From Pseudomonas neuropathica (GTDB lineage Bacteria > Pseudomonadota > Gammaproteobacteria > Pseudomonadales > Pseudomonadaceae), in NCBI RefSeq assembly GCF_015461835.1, contig NZ_JACOPX010000025.1, positions 1 through 64,000 of the forward strand: a stretch of DNA of 64,000 nt, written 5' to 3'. Below, in pieces: positions 14,883 through 24,178 of the stretch. The notes under the pieces are model-generated. The model did not search any database. It worked only from the letters and a program-made list of their open reading frames with translations, and was not told where the DNA came from. Numbering within the stretch: position 1 is the first letter of the stretch; every line of letters starts with the position of its first letter. A program made the position numbers and the translations under genes.

Positions 14883-16175
14883 ATGGATATGCGCAAGAGC
14901 GGTATGGTCAGCAGCAGCGATTCGGGTTCCTACTCGGACCTCAATCGTCTGAACCAACTCAAGGTCGGCGACAAGAACAGCGATGCGAACATGCGCAAAG
15001 TGGCGCAGGAGTTCGAATCGCTGTTCCTTGGCGAAATGCTCAAGTCGATGCGCTCGGCCACTGAAGCGCTGGGCCAGGACAATCCGCTCAACACGCCAGC
15101 GGCCAAGCAGTATCAGGAAATGTACGACCAGCAACTGGCCGTTTCCATGTCCCGCGAGGGCGGTGGTATCGGTCTGGCCGACGTGCTGATGCGGCAGATG
15201 TCGAAGAACAAACCGCTGGCGCCGGGTGAGGCTGCGGCCGCGTCCGCCGCCAAGCAGGAAGAGGCCAAGGCGAAAGCTGCGGCCGTGGTCACACCGGTTG
15301 CCGCTGGCACTGTTGCTACCAACGGCCCGTTGTCGCGCCTCAATGGCGAGCGTCCGTTGTGGGCTTCGCGTTCGGTGAGCGCGCCGAACACGCAACTGGC
15401 TCATCGCAATGACATGGAACTGATCAATCAGCGTCGTCTGGCTCTGCCACCGAAACTGGCCGATCGTTTGCTCGCAGGCCTGGTGCCATCGGCTACGCCG
15501 GCAGTGGCCACGCAATTGCCGCAACGCGCGACTACCGCGGCCACCACTGGCGCCGGCCCGCTGTACAACGGCGACTGGCTGGCACGCGCCGAGGGCGAAA
15601 AAGCCTCCGGCGGGCAGATGCAGATTTACGGTCGCGCCATGGCGCAGATCCCGTTGGCGCCGGCGAAGAAAGCCTTCAGTTCTGCCGACGAATTCGTCAA
15701 CACCATGCTGCCGATGGCCAAGGAAGCGGCCGACCGCATCGGCGTCGATCCGCGTTATCTGGTGGCACAGGCGGCGCTGGAAACCGGTTGGGGCAAGTCG
15801 GTCATGCGTGCGCAGGATGGCAGTAGCAGCCACAACCTGTTCGGCATCAAGGCGAGCAGCAACTGGAAGGGCGATTCGGCCCGGGCGATCACCAGCGAGT
15901 TTCGCAATGGCGAGATGGTCAAGGAGACGGCCGAGTTCCGTTCCTACGCCTCGTACAAGGACAGCTTCCACGATCTGGTGACTTTGCTGCAGAGCAATAA
16001 TCGCTATCAAGATGTGCTGAAGTCTGCCGATAACCCAGAACAGTTTGTACGCGAGTTGCAGAAGGCCGGTTACGCCACCGACCCGAACTACGCAAGCAAG
16101 ATTTCGCAGATTGCCAAGCAGATGAACAGTTTCCAAAACTACGCTGCGGCGGGTGTATCCACCACGCCTTTATAA
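14883..16175 (+). CDS. flgJ: Bifunctional rod chaperone / peptidoglycan hydrolase FlgJ
   Basis: A 430-residue protein. The first 105 or so residues are the rod-binding domain (VAQEFESLFLGEMLKSMRSA). A low-complexity Ala/Val/Pro-rich linker follows. The last 160 or so residues form a beta-N-acetylglucosaminidase domain with the catalytic-region motif LVAQAALETGWGKS and HNLFGIKA. It locally opens peptidoglycan for rod assembly in the periplasm. The linker makes it longer than the E. coli protein (313 residues). Confidence 0.95.
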   Translation: MDMRKSGMVSSSDSGSYSDLNRLNQLKVGDKNSDANMRKVAQEFESLFLGEMLKSMRSATEALGQDNPLNTPAAKQYQEMYDQQLAVSMSREGGGIGLADVLMRQMSKNKPLAPGEAAAASAAKQEEAKAKAAAVVTPVAAGTVATNGPLSRLNGERPLWASRSVSAPNTQLAHRNDMELINQRRLALPPKLADRLLAGLVPSATPAVATQLPQRATTAATTGAGPLYNGDWLARAEGEKASGGQMQIYGRAMAQIPLAPAKKAFSSADEFVNTMLPMAKEAADRIGVDPRYLVAQAALETGWGKSVMRAQDGSSSHNLFGIKASSNWKGDSARAITSEFRNGEMVKETAEFRSYASYKDSFHDLVTLLQSNNRYQDVLKSADNPEQFVRELQKAGYATDPNYASKISQIAKQMNSFQNYAAAGVSTTPL

Positions 16176-16199
16176 GGCACAAGGTATAAGGTCTGAACC

Positions 16200-18245
16200 A
16201 TGAGTTTGCTCAATATCGGGATGTCGGGACTGTCGGCCAGCCAGTCCTCTTTGGCTACGACAGGCAACAACATTGCCAACGTCGACACCGCCGGTTATTC
16301 ACGTCAGCAAACCGTGCAGGGCACCAAATCCTCGCAGCAGTTCGGCACCGTGTTCATCGGTACGGGCACGACCCTGGCCGACGTGCGCCGGGTGTATAAC
16401 TCGTACCTGGAAAGCCAACTGCACACCGCTACTTCGCTCGACAGCGAATCGGCTGCTTACCTGGCGCAGGCCACACCGCTGGACTCGATGCTGTCGGACA
16501 CCAACACCGGCCTGACCGGTGTGCTGCAGAAGTTCTTCACTACGATGCAGGGCGTTTCGACGTCGGCGACCGATGACACCTCCCGCCAATCGGTGCTGAC
16601 CGGTGCGCAGGCGCTGACCAGTCGCTTCAATACCATCGCCAAACAGCTCAACGACCAGAACACCACCATCAACGGCAGCCTTGGCGACATGACGGCCCAG
16701 GTGAACAAACTGGCCACTTCGATTGCCAACCTGAACCAGAAAATCGGCGAGATCTCCACCAGTGGCGGTGCGCCGAACGATCTGCTCGACAGCCGCAACG
16801 AAGCCGTGCGCCAGCTCTCTGAACTGACGGGTGCACAAATCGTCGAGCGCGGCACCAGTTTCGACGTCTACATCGGCAGCGGCCAGCCGCTGGTGATCGG
16901 CAACACCACCAACACGCTGAGCATGGTCGCGAGCAAAGACGATCCGTCGCGCATGGCCATCCAGATGGATCGCGGTTCGAGCACCATCGACATCACCTCG
17001 GCGATGACCGGCGGTGAAATCGGCGGCCTGCTGACTTACCGCAAAGAAGTCCTCGACCCGTCGCTCAACGAGCTGGGCCGCGTGGCGCTGGTGATCGCTG
17101 ATCAGGTCAACAGCCAGCAAGCCCAGGGCATCGACAAGAACGGTGACTTCGGCGCGGCGATTTTCAACAACATCAACAGTGCCGCGCTGATCAGTTCGCG
17201 CAGCATCGCGCAGTCGGGCAACAGCACCGGTTCGGGTAACCTCGATGTCACCATCAAGGACACCGGCAAGCTGACCACCAGCGATTATCAGGTGACGTTC
17301 ACCAGCGCCACTGACTACACCGTCAAGCGCTCCGACGGCACCGATCTGGGTGCTTTCAGCACGACGACCAATCCACCTCCAGTGATCGACGGTTTCACCC
17401 TCGCGCTCAAGGGTGGTGCGTTGAGCGCCGGTGACAGCTTCAAAGTCACGCCGACCCGCAACGCGGCGGCGAGCATCCAGACAGTGCTCACCGATCCGAA
17501 GAAAATCGCTGCGGCCGGTCCGTTGACCGGTGTCGCGAGCGCCAACGGTCTGGGCACTTTCACCCAGCCGACGCTCAACAGCAAAATCGATATCTACAAT
17601 CCGACTGCCCAGGCTGACATGCAGGCGGCGCTGAAGAATTCGACGCCGGTCAAGCTGGTGTTTGGTGCGGTCACCGGGGGCAGCCAGTCCTACACCTTTG
17701 TGGATGCCAAGGGCGGCCTCATCAGCAGCGGCACTATCGTTCCCGGTCAATCGAACACGCTGGACCTGAAAGTCGGCATCGTCGATGCCAGCGGCAACCC
17801 GGTGATGGACACCAGTGTTACGCCGAACGTGCAGAAGACATTCTCCGTACAGACCACCGTTGGCGGCACGCCGAAGTCCGGCGAAACCTTCACCATGAAT
17901 CTCACCGGTGCGGCGTCTTCGGACAATCGCAACGCGCAATCGCTGGTCGCCCTGCAAACGGCGCAGACCGTCGATACCGGTTCGGCGAGCAAGGGCATCA
18001 GCCTGACTGACGCCTACAACAAGCTGGTGACCAACGTCGGTACCAAAACCGCCCAAGGCAAGTCCGACAGCGCCGCCACCTCGGCGATCCTGGATAACGC
18101 CAAAGGCGCGCGCGATTCGCTGTCCGGGGTCAACCTGGATGAAGAAACCGGCAACCTGGTCAAATATCAGCAGTACTACACAGCGTCTTCGCAGATCATC
18201 AAAGCTGCGCAGGAAACTTTCGCCACGCTGATCAACAGCCTTTAA
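16200..18245 (+). CDS. flgK: Hook-filament junction protein FlgK (HAP1)
   Basis: A 681-residue exported protein joining hook to filament. The N-terminal SLLNIGMSGLSASQSSLATT and SNNIANVDTAGYSRQ-like region and the C-terminal NLVKYQQYYTASSQIIKAAQETF are the conserved coiled-coil ends. The central part is longer than in E. coli (547 residues), as is common in pseudomonads. It lies 24 bp after flgJ and 13 bp before flgL. Confidence 0.96.
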   Translation: MSLLNIGMSGLSASQSSLATTGNNIANVDTAGYSRQQTVQGTKSSQQFGTVFIGTGTTLADVRRVYNSYLESQLHTATSLDSESAAYLAQATPLDSMLSDTNTGLTGVLQKFFTTMQGVSTSATDDTSRQSVLTGAQALTSRFNTIAKQLNDQNTTINGSLGDMTAQVNKLATSIANLNQKIGEISTSGGAPNDLLDSRNEAVRQLSELTGAQIVERGTSFDVYIGSGQPLVIGNTTNTLSMVASKDDPSRMAIQMDRGSSTIDITSAMTGGEIGGLLTYRKEVLDPSLNELGRVALVIADQVNSQQAQGIDKNGDFGAAIFNNINSAALISSRSIAQSGNSTGSGNLDVTIKDTGKLTTSDYQVTFTSATDYTVKRSDGTDLGAFSTTTNPPPVIDGFTLALKGGALSAGDSFKVTPTRNAAASIQTVLTDPKKIAAAGPLTGVASANGLGTFTQPTLNSKIDIYNPTAQADMQAALKNSTPVKLVFGAVTGGSQSYTFVDAKGGLISSGTIVPGQSNTLDLKVGIVDASGNPVMDTSVTPNVQKTFSVQTTVGGTPKSGETFTMNLTGAASSDNRNAQSLVALQTAQTVDTGSASKGISLTDAYNKLVTNVGTKTAQGKSDSAATSAILDNAKGARDSLSGVNLDEETGNLVKYQQYYTASSQIIKAAQETFATLINSL

Positions 18246-18258
18246 GGAGTCGTAATTC

Positions 18259-19827
18259 ATGCGCATTTCCACCGCCCAGTATTACGGCACGCAAGCGTCG
18301 GACTATCAGCGTAACTTCAACAAGGCCGTCGCCACCGCCAGCGAGGCGAGCAGCCTGCAGCGCATCAATACCGCCGCCGATGATCCGATCGGTGCCGGGC
18401 GCTTGCTGCAACTGGGCCAGCAGGCCGCGATGCTCGATCAGTACAAGACCAACGTCGACAGCACCAAAAGTGCATTGACCGTGCAGGAATCCACGCTGGA
18501 TTCGATCACCACCGCGTTGGCCCGCGCCAAGGAACTCGCCCTGGCCGCCAACAATGGCACGGCCACCGACAAGGACCGCCAGGCTTACGCTTCGGAAATG
18601 GGCCAGATCCAGCAACAAGTGCTGGGTCTGATGAACGCCAAGGATGCCAGCGGCAACTACCTGTTCTCTGGTTCGAAGACCGACACCGCGCCGTATTCGC
18701 AGAATGCCGACGGCACCTACAGCTACAACGGTGACCAGACCACGATCAATCTGGGCATCGGCGATGGCATGACGATCGGCACCAACACCACCGGTTGGGC
18801 TGCTTTCCAGCAGACCATCAATACCGCGCGTACCAACGTCGCCATGACCGCACCGGCAGTGGATGACGGTCGCGTCGTACTGTCCAACGGCACGATCGGT
18901 ACCGTAGCCACTTACAACTCCAAGTTCACCGCTGGCCAGCCGTATACCGTCAGCTTCCTCAGCAGCACCCAGCTGAAAATCACCGATGCCCTTGGCAACG
19001 ACGTGACGGCTGAGGCGAGCCAGAACGGTTTGGTCAGCAACAGCAGCGGTGCCAACCAGACGGTCAGCTTCCGTGGCGTCGACATGAAGCTGAACATCAA
19101 CCTGAAGGCTGGTGATACCAACCCGGACGCGGTCATTGCCGGGCACAGCTTCCAGTTGTCCACCGCGCCTGACTCGTTCACTACCACGCGCAGTCCGGGT
19201 AACCCGTCGACCGCCGTGATTACCGGTTCGAGCATCACTGACCAGGCGGCGTACACTGCGGCATTCCCGCAGGGCGGCGCCGTTCTCAAGTTCACCAGCG
19301 CCACCGCATTCGATCTGTATGCTGCGCCGGTGACTGCGGACAGCAAGCCGGTGTCCTCGGGCACCGTGACCGGTAGCAACGCCACGGCGGCAGGCGTGAC
19401 CTTTGCTCTGGGCAGCGCACCGGCAGCGGGTGATCAGTTCTCGATCCGCCCAAACGATCACCAGACCCAGAACGTGCTCGACACCCTCGGTCAGATGATT
19501 ACTGCTCTGAATACACCGATCGATGGTGATCCGGTGGCCAAGCAGAAATTCCAGGGCGCCATGGAGGCGGGCCTCGGCAACATCGACGCGGCCAACAATC
19601 AAATCGGCGCTGCGGTGACCGAGATTGGTGCCCGTGGTCAGGCGCTGGAAATGCAAGCCACCACCAATGACAGTCTGAGCACCGCGAATACCACCACGCA
19701 AGGTTCCATTCGCGATTCGGATCCGGCTGAAGTGATGACGCGACTGACCCTGCAGCAGACCATGCTGCAAGCTTCGCAGCTTGCGTTCAGCAAGATCAGC
19801 CAGTTGGGTCTGTTCAACAAGATCTGA
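18259..19827 (+). CDS. flgL: Hook-filament junction protein FlgL (HAP3)
   Basis: A 522-residue flagellin-related junction protein. The N-terminal RISTAQYYGTQASDYQRN and the C-terminal LTLQQTMLQASQLAFSKISQLGLF coiled-coil segments match the family. The middle (about residues 150-410) is a large Thr/Ser/Gly-rich insertion absent from the 317-residue E. coli protein. It ends the flgF operon, with a hairpin at 19833-19854. Confidence 0.95.
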   Translation: MRISTAQYYGTQASDYQRNFNKAVATASEASSLQRINTAADDPIGAGRLLQLGQQAAMLDQYKTNVDSTKSALTVQESTLDSITTALARAKELALAANNGTATDKDRQAYASEMGQIQQQVLGLMNAKDASGNYLFSGSKTDTAPYSQNADGTYSYNGDQTTINLGIGDGMTIGTNTTGWAAFQQTINTARTNVAMTAPAVDDGRVVLSNGTIGTVATYNSKFTAGQPYTVSFLSSTQLKITDALGNDVTAEASQNGLVSNSSGANQTVSFRGVDMKLNINLKAGDTNPDAVIAGHSFQLSTAPDSFTTTRSPGNPSTAVITGSSITDQAAYTAAFPQGGAVLKFTSATAFDLYAAPVTADSKPVSSGTVTGSNATAAGVTFALGSAPAAGDQFSIRPNDHQTQNVLDTLGQMITALNTPIDGDPVAKQKFQGAMEAGLGNIDAANNQIGAAVTEIGARGQALEMQATTNDSLSTANTTTQGSIRDSDPAEVMTRLTLQQTMLQASQLAFSKISQLGLFNKI

Positions 19828-19832
19828 TCCTC

Positions 19833-19854
19833 AACGGGCGCGTAAGCGCCCGTT
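19833..19854 (+). terminator. Hairpin after flgL
   Basis: AACGGGCGC pairs with GCGCCCGTT around a GTAA loop, six bases after the flgL stop. There is no long T run, so termination may be partial. Confidence 0.6.
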
Positions 19855-19907
19855 AACCCTGCCACTCAGTCATGTTTTTTAGCGGTATCAAGGGCTCGCT
19901 TTTCCGA

Positions 19908-19934
19908 GCGGGCTCGCACCGCCTGTGAGCCCGC
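19908..19934 (+). promoter_or_regulatory. Hairpin ending one base before the glycosyltransferase start codon
   Basis: GCGGGCTC (19908-19915) pairs with GAGCCCGC (19927-19934), with extra pairs possible toward the loop. It covers the place where a ribosome site would lie, just before the GTG at 19936. It could be a terminator remnant or restrict translation initiation. Confidence 0.4.
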
Positions 19935-19935
19935 C

Positions 19936-22900
19936 GTGAATTCACTCCCTCTTGTCAGTCTTGTCATTCCCGCCTTCAATCCGCGCTTCTTCGAGCGGAC
20001 GCTGAACAGCGCTGTCAGCCAGAATTACGCCAATCTTGAAATCATTGTGTGCGATGACAGTCGTGGCGACGAGATTGAAGACATCGTTACGCGGGTGACG
20101 GAGCAGACCGGCTTTGCCGTGCGTTACGTGCGCAACCCTCGAACGCTGGGGCTGGTCGGTAACCTGAAGGCCTGCCTTGAGCAAGCCCGGGGCGAGTTCA
20201 TCAAATTCCTGTGTGATGATGACCTGCTGTATTCGGCCTGTATCGAACAGCAAGCCCACGAACTGCGGCGTGACGAAGTCAGTCTGGTGGTAGCGCAACG
20301 GTTGTTGTGGGATGCCAACGACATCATCCTGCCCGCACGTCTGGAAAACAGCTCATTGTCGCCGGCCAGTGGCTTGCTCAAAGGCGACGATGTACTGAGC
20401 ATCTTTGAAAAATTCCCGGTCAACGTACTGGGTGGATTCAGTAGTGCGCTGTTTCGCCGTAGCGATGTTGTGGAGCTTTTGCCAGCCTTGACCGAGGAGG
20501 GGGCCTGCTTCGTTGCGACGCTGGATTTTGCCTTGTACGTCTGTCTGCTGCGGCGCGGCAATCTGGTGGTCTCCAACAACGTGCTGAGTGCTGAGCGTCT
20601 CTACCCCGAGCGTCTGAGCGCGCAGCAACCGATGAAAGACGCGGCCGAGATCGAGCGCGAGTGGATCTCGCAAATGCTCAAGGTCCGCAGCGGCGAGTCG
20701 GCACCGGCGCCGGGCTGGGTTCGTTATGTGCCGTTGACCAAGGCCGATGAGTCGCCTCGGGTCTGGCAGGAGCTGCCGTTGAGCCGTACCCTCGGCACCA
20801 AGCAGAGCCGTCAGGAGCTGGGGGTCGGAGTCGACAGCTTCAGTTTTGGCGAACTCTATGCACAATGGCTGGCGGTTCGGGTGTTGACCGAGGCGCAGCG
20901 CCAATGGCTGCCGGAAACCCTCGCTGGCTGGCCGTACCGACCGCGCATCGTGCCGATCATCATTGATGCCCAAGGCAGTCGCGATGGCCTGAAGCGCACC
21001 CTTGAGGCGCTCGCCGCTCAGGATTACCCGCCGGAGCTGGTTCTGGTGCTGTCCACGGCTTGCAGCGAAGCGAAGCTGGACGATCGGGTGTTCCACATGC
21101 CGTTGCAGGGTGACGGCCTGGAGCAGATCAACGCTCTGCTGCCGCAACTGGAAGGCGCCGACTGGTTTTATCTGTTGCAGCCAGGTGACTGCCCGGTGGC
21201 GCCAGCATTGTTGGTGATGGCCGATCGCATTGCGCACGCAAGCTCATTGACATGCCTGTACAGCGACGAAGGCAGTCTGCGCGATGGTGAGTCGGCCGAG
21301 CCTGCGTTCAAGCCGGATTTCAACCTCGACCTCATGCGCAGCTACCCTTACGTCGGGCGTGCGCTGGCGTTCCAGCGCGAACGGTTCCTGGCGCTTGGTG
21401 GTTTTACCTCGACGTTCGCCGAACTCGCACCCCACGATGTGCTTTGGCGCATGGTTGAAAGCGATGGCCTGCAAGTGGTCGGGCACATTGCTGAAGTGTT
21501 GCTGGAGTCGAAATTCGATCTCTCGCAATGGCTCACTGATCCTGGCGTTGCGCAGCAAAGTCCGCGAATCCTCGAAGCGCATCTGCACCGCCTTGGCATT
21601 GCTCACGACATTCGCGACCGTAACGGCGGGCTGCTCAATCGTGTCGACTATCACCATGCCCGGCGCCCATTGGTGTCGGTGGTCATTGTCACGCAGGACC
21701 AGACGGCTGCCTTGCAACGCTGCGTCGAGACATTGCTGGAAAAGACCGACTACACCGAGTACGAATTGCTCTTGGTCGATAACGGCAGCGAAAGCGCTGA
21801 AGCGTTGGCTTGGCTGGACGGTATGGCGCAACTGGGCAGCGAGCGGATTCGCGTGCTGAGCTACCCGCAAAAGGGTAACGCGGCAGCGGTGCACAACTAT
21901 GCCGTCAGCCAGGCGCGCGGTGAGTATGTGTTGATGCTCAACGCCTTTGCGGTGATCACCCGGAACGACTGGCTCGACGAACTGCTCAATCATGCGCAAC
22001 GCCCTGAGGTCGGTGTGGTCGGCGCCAAGCTGTTCAATCCGGACGGCGGCGTGCTGCACGCCGGCCTGATTCTTGGCTTGAACGGGCCGGTCGGGTTGCC
22101 GTTCTATGGCCAGCCGATGCAGTCGGAAGGGTACATGCATCGCCTGCAGGCGGTGCATGACCTGAGTGCCGTCGGCGGTGATTGCCTGATGATTCGCAAG
22201 TCGGTGTTCGCAGCCGCCGGCGGGCTGGACGAGCAGGACCTGAAACAAACGCTCAATGTCGTGGACCTGTGTCTGCGCGTTGGCCGCGACGGTTATCTGG
22301 TGGTGTTGAACCCCAATGCGATCCTGGCTGTGGGTGCGCGGCCAAGTGCGATGGCGACGCCGGAGGAGGAAGCGCTGCACACCGAGGAGCGGGAGACGTT
22401 TTACCAGCGCTGGCTGCCGCTGGTGGCGCGTGACCCGGCCTACAACGTCAACCTGACGTTGCAGGGCGTGGGCGCCACCAACTTCAGTCTGGAGCCGGGA
22501 CTGCGCACGGGGTGGAGTGCATTCTCCAAGGCGCAGTTGCCCAATCTGCTGGTGGTGCCGATCAACGCTTCGGCCATCGGCCATTACCGCATGAGCCAGC
22601 CGATGATCGAGCTGGAAGCGGCCAATCGGGCAGAAGGGCGCATTTGCTACGGCTTGCCGTCGATCATCGACATCGAGCGTCAATCGCCCGATGTGATTGT
22701 TCTGCAAGGGCGCTACTCGGAGCACGCCATCGATGAAATTCCACCGCTGAAGAAATACTTCAACGCTCGGCGCATCTTCGAACTCGACGACTATGTCATC
22801 GACGTTCCCCACCGCAACGCGCACATACGCAACATGCCGAGCAAGCAGGACATGGAGCGTATGGTGCGCCGCGCGATCGGGCTGTGTGATCGTGCGGTCG

Positions 22901-23529
22901 TATCCACCGCACCACTGGCTAATGTGCTCTCGGACATGCACCACGACATTCGTGTCGTCCCCAACATGTTGGCGAAGGATTTGTGGGGCCACCTGCGCAG
23001 TCAGCGCCGGACCTCGAAGAAACCGCGGGTCGGCTGGGGTGGCGGCACCAGTCACCACGGTGATCTGGCGGTAATCGCCGAGGTCGTTCGTGAACTGGCC
23101 AATGAAGTCGACTGGGTGTTTTTCGGCATGTGCCCGGATGATTTGCGTCCCTACATGCATGAGTTCCACGGTGTCATCGGTCTGGACGTGTACCCGGCAA
23201 AACTGGCCAGTCTCAACCTCGATCTGGCACTGGCGCCGCTGGAATTCCATATCTTCAACGACTGCAAGAGCAACTTGCGGCTGCTGGAATACGGCGCCTG
23301 CGGTTACCCGGTGATCTGCACCGACACCGAGGCCTATCGCGGTTACTTGCCGTGCACGCGGATCAAGACCAACTCCACGGATGAATGGCTGCAAGCGATC
23401 CGTATGCACCTGGCGGATCCGGATGCCAGTTATCGCATGGGCGATGAATTGCGTGAGGTGGTGCTGCGCGATTACGTGTTGCGCGGCGATAACTTGCGCT
23501 ACTGGGAATACGGCTGGCTGGCGGATTGA
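19936..23529 (+). CDS. Giant multidomain flagellin glycosyltransferase
   Basis: A 1197-residue cytoplasmic protein with four parts. A family-2 glycosyltransferase domain lies at about 1-240 (PLVSLVIPAFNP, DDD near residue 97). A degenerate GT2-like segment spans about 330-570. A second clear GT2 domain runs about 577-830 (PLVSVVIVTQDQ, LVDNGS). A C-terminal GT4-like domain covers about 860-1197 (GWGGGTSHHGD, LRLLEYGACGYPVI). It lies directly after flgL, where P. syringae and P. aeruginosa carry flagellin glycosyltransferases (fgt1/orfA type), so addition or extension of the flagellin O-glycan is likely. The GTG start lacks a ribosome site. The segment at about 330-850 is homologous to the C-terminal half of the protein at 30521-33436. 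Confidence 0.85.
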   Translation: MNSLPLVSLVIPAFNPRFFERTLNSAVSQNYANLEIIVCDDSRGDEIEDIVTRVTEQTGFAVRYVRNPRTLGLVGNLKACLEQARGEFIKFLCDDDLLYSACIEQQAHELRRDEVSLVVAQRLLWDANDIILPARLENSSLSPASGLLKGDDVLSIFEKFPVNVLGGFSSALFRRSDVVELLPALTEEGACFVATLDFALYVCLLRRGNLVVSNNVLSAERLYPERLSAQQPMKDAAEIEREWISQMLKVRSGESAPAPGWVRYVPLTKADESPRVWQELPLSRTLGTKQSRQELGVGVDSFSFGELYAQWLAVRVLTEAQRQWLPETLAGWPYRPRIVPIIIDAQGSRDGLKRTLEALAAQDYPPELVLVLSTACSEAKLDDRVFHMPLQGDGLEQINALLPQLEGADWFYLLQPGDCPVAPALLVMADRIAHASSLTCLYSDEGSLRDGESAEPAFKPDFNLDLMRSYPYVGRALAFQRERFLALGGFTSTFAELAPHDVLWRMVESDGLQVVGHIAEVLLESKFDLSQWLTDPGVAQQSPRILEAHLHRLGIAHDIRDRNGGLLNRVDYHHARRPLVSVVIVTQDQTAALQRCVETLLEKTDYTEYELLLVDNGSESAEALAWLDGMAQLGSERIRVLSYPQKGNAAAVHNYAVSQARGEYVLMLNAFAVITRNDWLDELLNHAQRPEVGVVGAKLFNPDGGVLHAGLILGLNGPVGLPFYGQPMQSEGYMHRLQAVHDLSAVGGDCLMIRKSVFAAAGGLDEQDLKQTLNVVDLCLRVGRDGYLVVLNPNAILAVGARPSAMATPEEEALHTEERETFYQRWLPLVARDPAYNVNLTLQGVGATNFSLEPGLRTGWSAFSKAQLPNLLVVPINASAIGHYRMSQPMIELEAANRAEGRICYGLPSIIDIERQSPDVIVLQGRYSEHAIDEIPPLKKYFNARRIFELDDYVIDVPHRNAHIRNMPSKQDMERMVRRAIGLCDRAVVSTAPLANVLSDMHHDIRVVPNMLAKDLWGHLRSQRRTSKKPRVGWGGGTSHHGDLAVIAEVVRELANEVDWVFFGMCPDDLRPYMHEFHGVIGLDVYPAKLASLNLDLALAPLEFHIFNDCKSNLRLLEYGACGYPVICTDTEAYRGYLPCTRIKTNSTDEWLQAIRMHLADPDASYRMGDELREVVLRDYVLRGDNLRYWEYGWLAD

Positions 23530-24178
23530 TCGAGCGGGGCTTGGCGGCCTTTGGGCCGACCATGCTCTTGGGGTTTTGGGGGTATATCCGTTGCTGCGGG
23601 GGTTGCTGGTTAGGGTCTGCCCTTACGGCGGGTCACTTTTTCCAGGCGCCGGAATGCCGGCCCAGCGAAGAGTAACCAAAAAGGCTTGCTCCTACGTGCG
23701 GCCCGCTCGCTGGGGCTCGGGGTTCCTTCGCTCCGGGATCGATCCGGGGGGGCATCGCCTACGGTTTGCTTCGCTGCACCTCCTCTTGCTGTGTTTGGCT
23801 TCGCCAAACGGTCGCTACGCTCCCACCCCCGGATCAATCCCTCCGCTCAGCCTTCCGACGTCTGTTCGGCTTTGGATTTGTGGTGGGTTTTCCGCTTGTT
23901 CCAGAGGGAGTCGATTTCGGGCTTTTCAAAACCTGAGTTCGACCCGGTCTTTCACGTCGGCGTAGCTCTCCCAAACGCCTCACCCTAACCCTCTCCCTTT
24001 GGGAGAGGGTTAGGGGCTTGTGGAGCTGGCGCGTTTCCTGCAAGTCCCCTGTAAATCGCCATAAAACGAGCGCTCGCGGTCACTCCAGCGGCGCCCGGAG
24101 CGGCAAAAGGTTTAGCCAGACGGCCCGCAGCGCTCAACAAAGCCATGCGCAGCCCGGTGAAGAACAAGAGGGGAGACG
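23530..24178. repeat. Non-coding repeat-rich gap upstream of the CDP-sugar operon
   Basis: About 650 bp without a supportable gene. 23680-23860 has the look of a P. fluorescens-type dispersed intergenic element built from short inverted repeats (for example GGCTTCGCC). 23983-24015 is a perfect 15-bp hairpin, CCCTAACCCTCTCCC and its complement with a TTT loop. Open frames in the region are short, unlike known proteins and without ribosome sites. A sigma-54-type promoter follows at 24027-24042. Dispersed-repeat status is inferred from recall, not from a search. Confidence 0.55.
24027..24042 (+). promoter_or_regulatory. Sigma-54-type promoter upstream of the glycosylation sugar operon
   Basis: TGGCGCGTTTCCTGCA has GG at 24028-24029 and GC at 24040-24041 with ten bases between them, close to the TGGCACG-N4-TTGCA consensus. 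The start would lie near 24053, giving a leader of about 125 bp before the first gene. It would tie sugar synthesis to the FleQ/RpoN flagellar programme. Confidence 0.5.

Noticed and set aside
23381..23988. Open frames running from the end of the glycosyltransferase into the repeat gap
   Set aside because: They are made of repeat sequence, lack ribosome sites and resemble no protein family.
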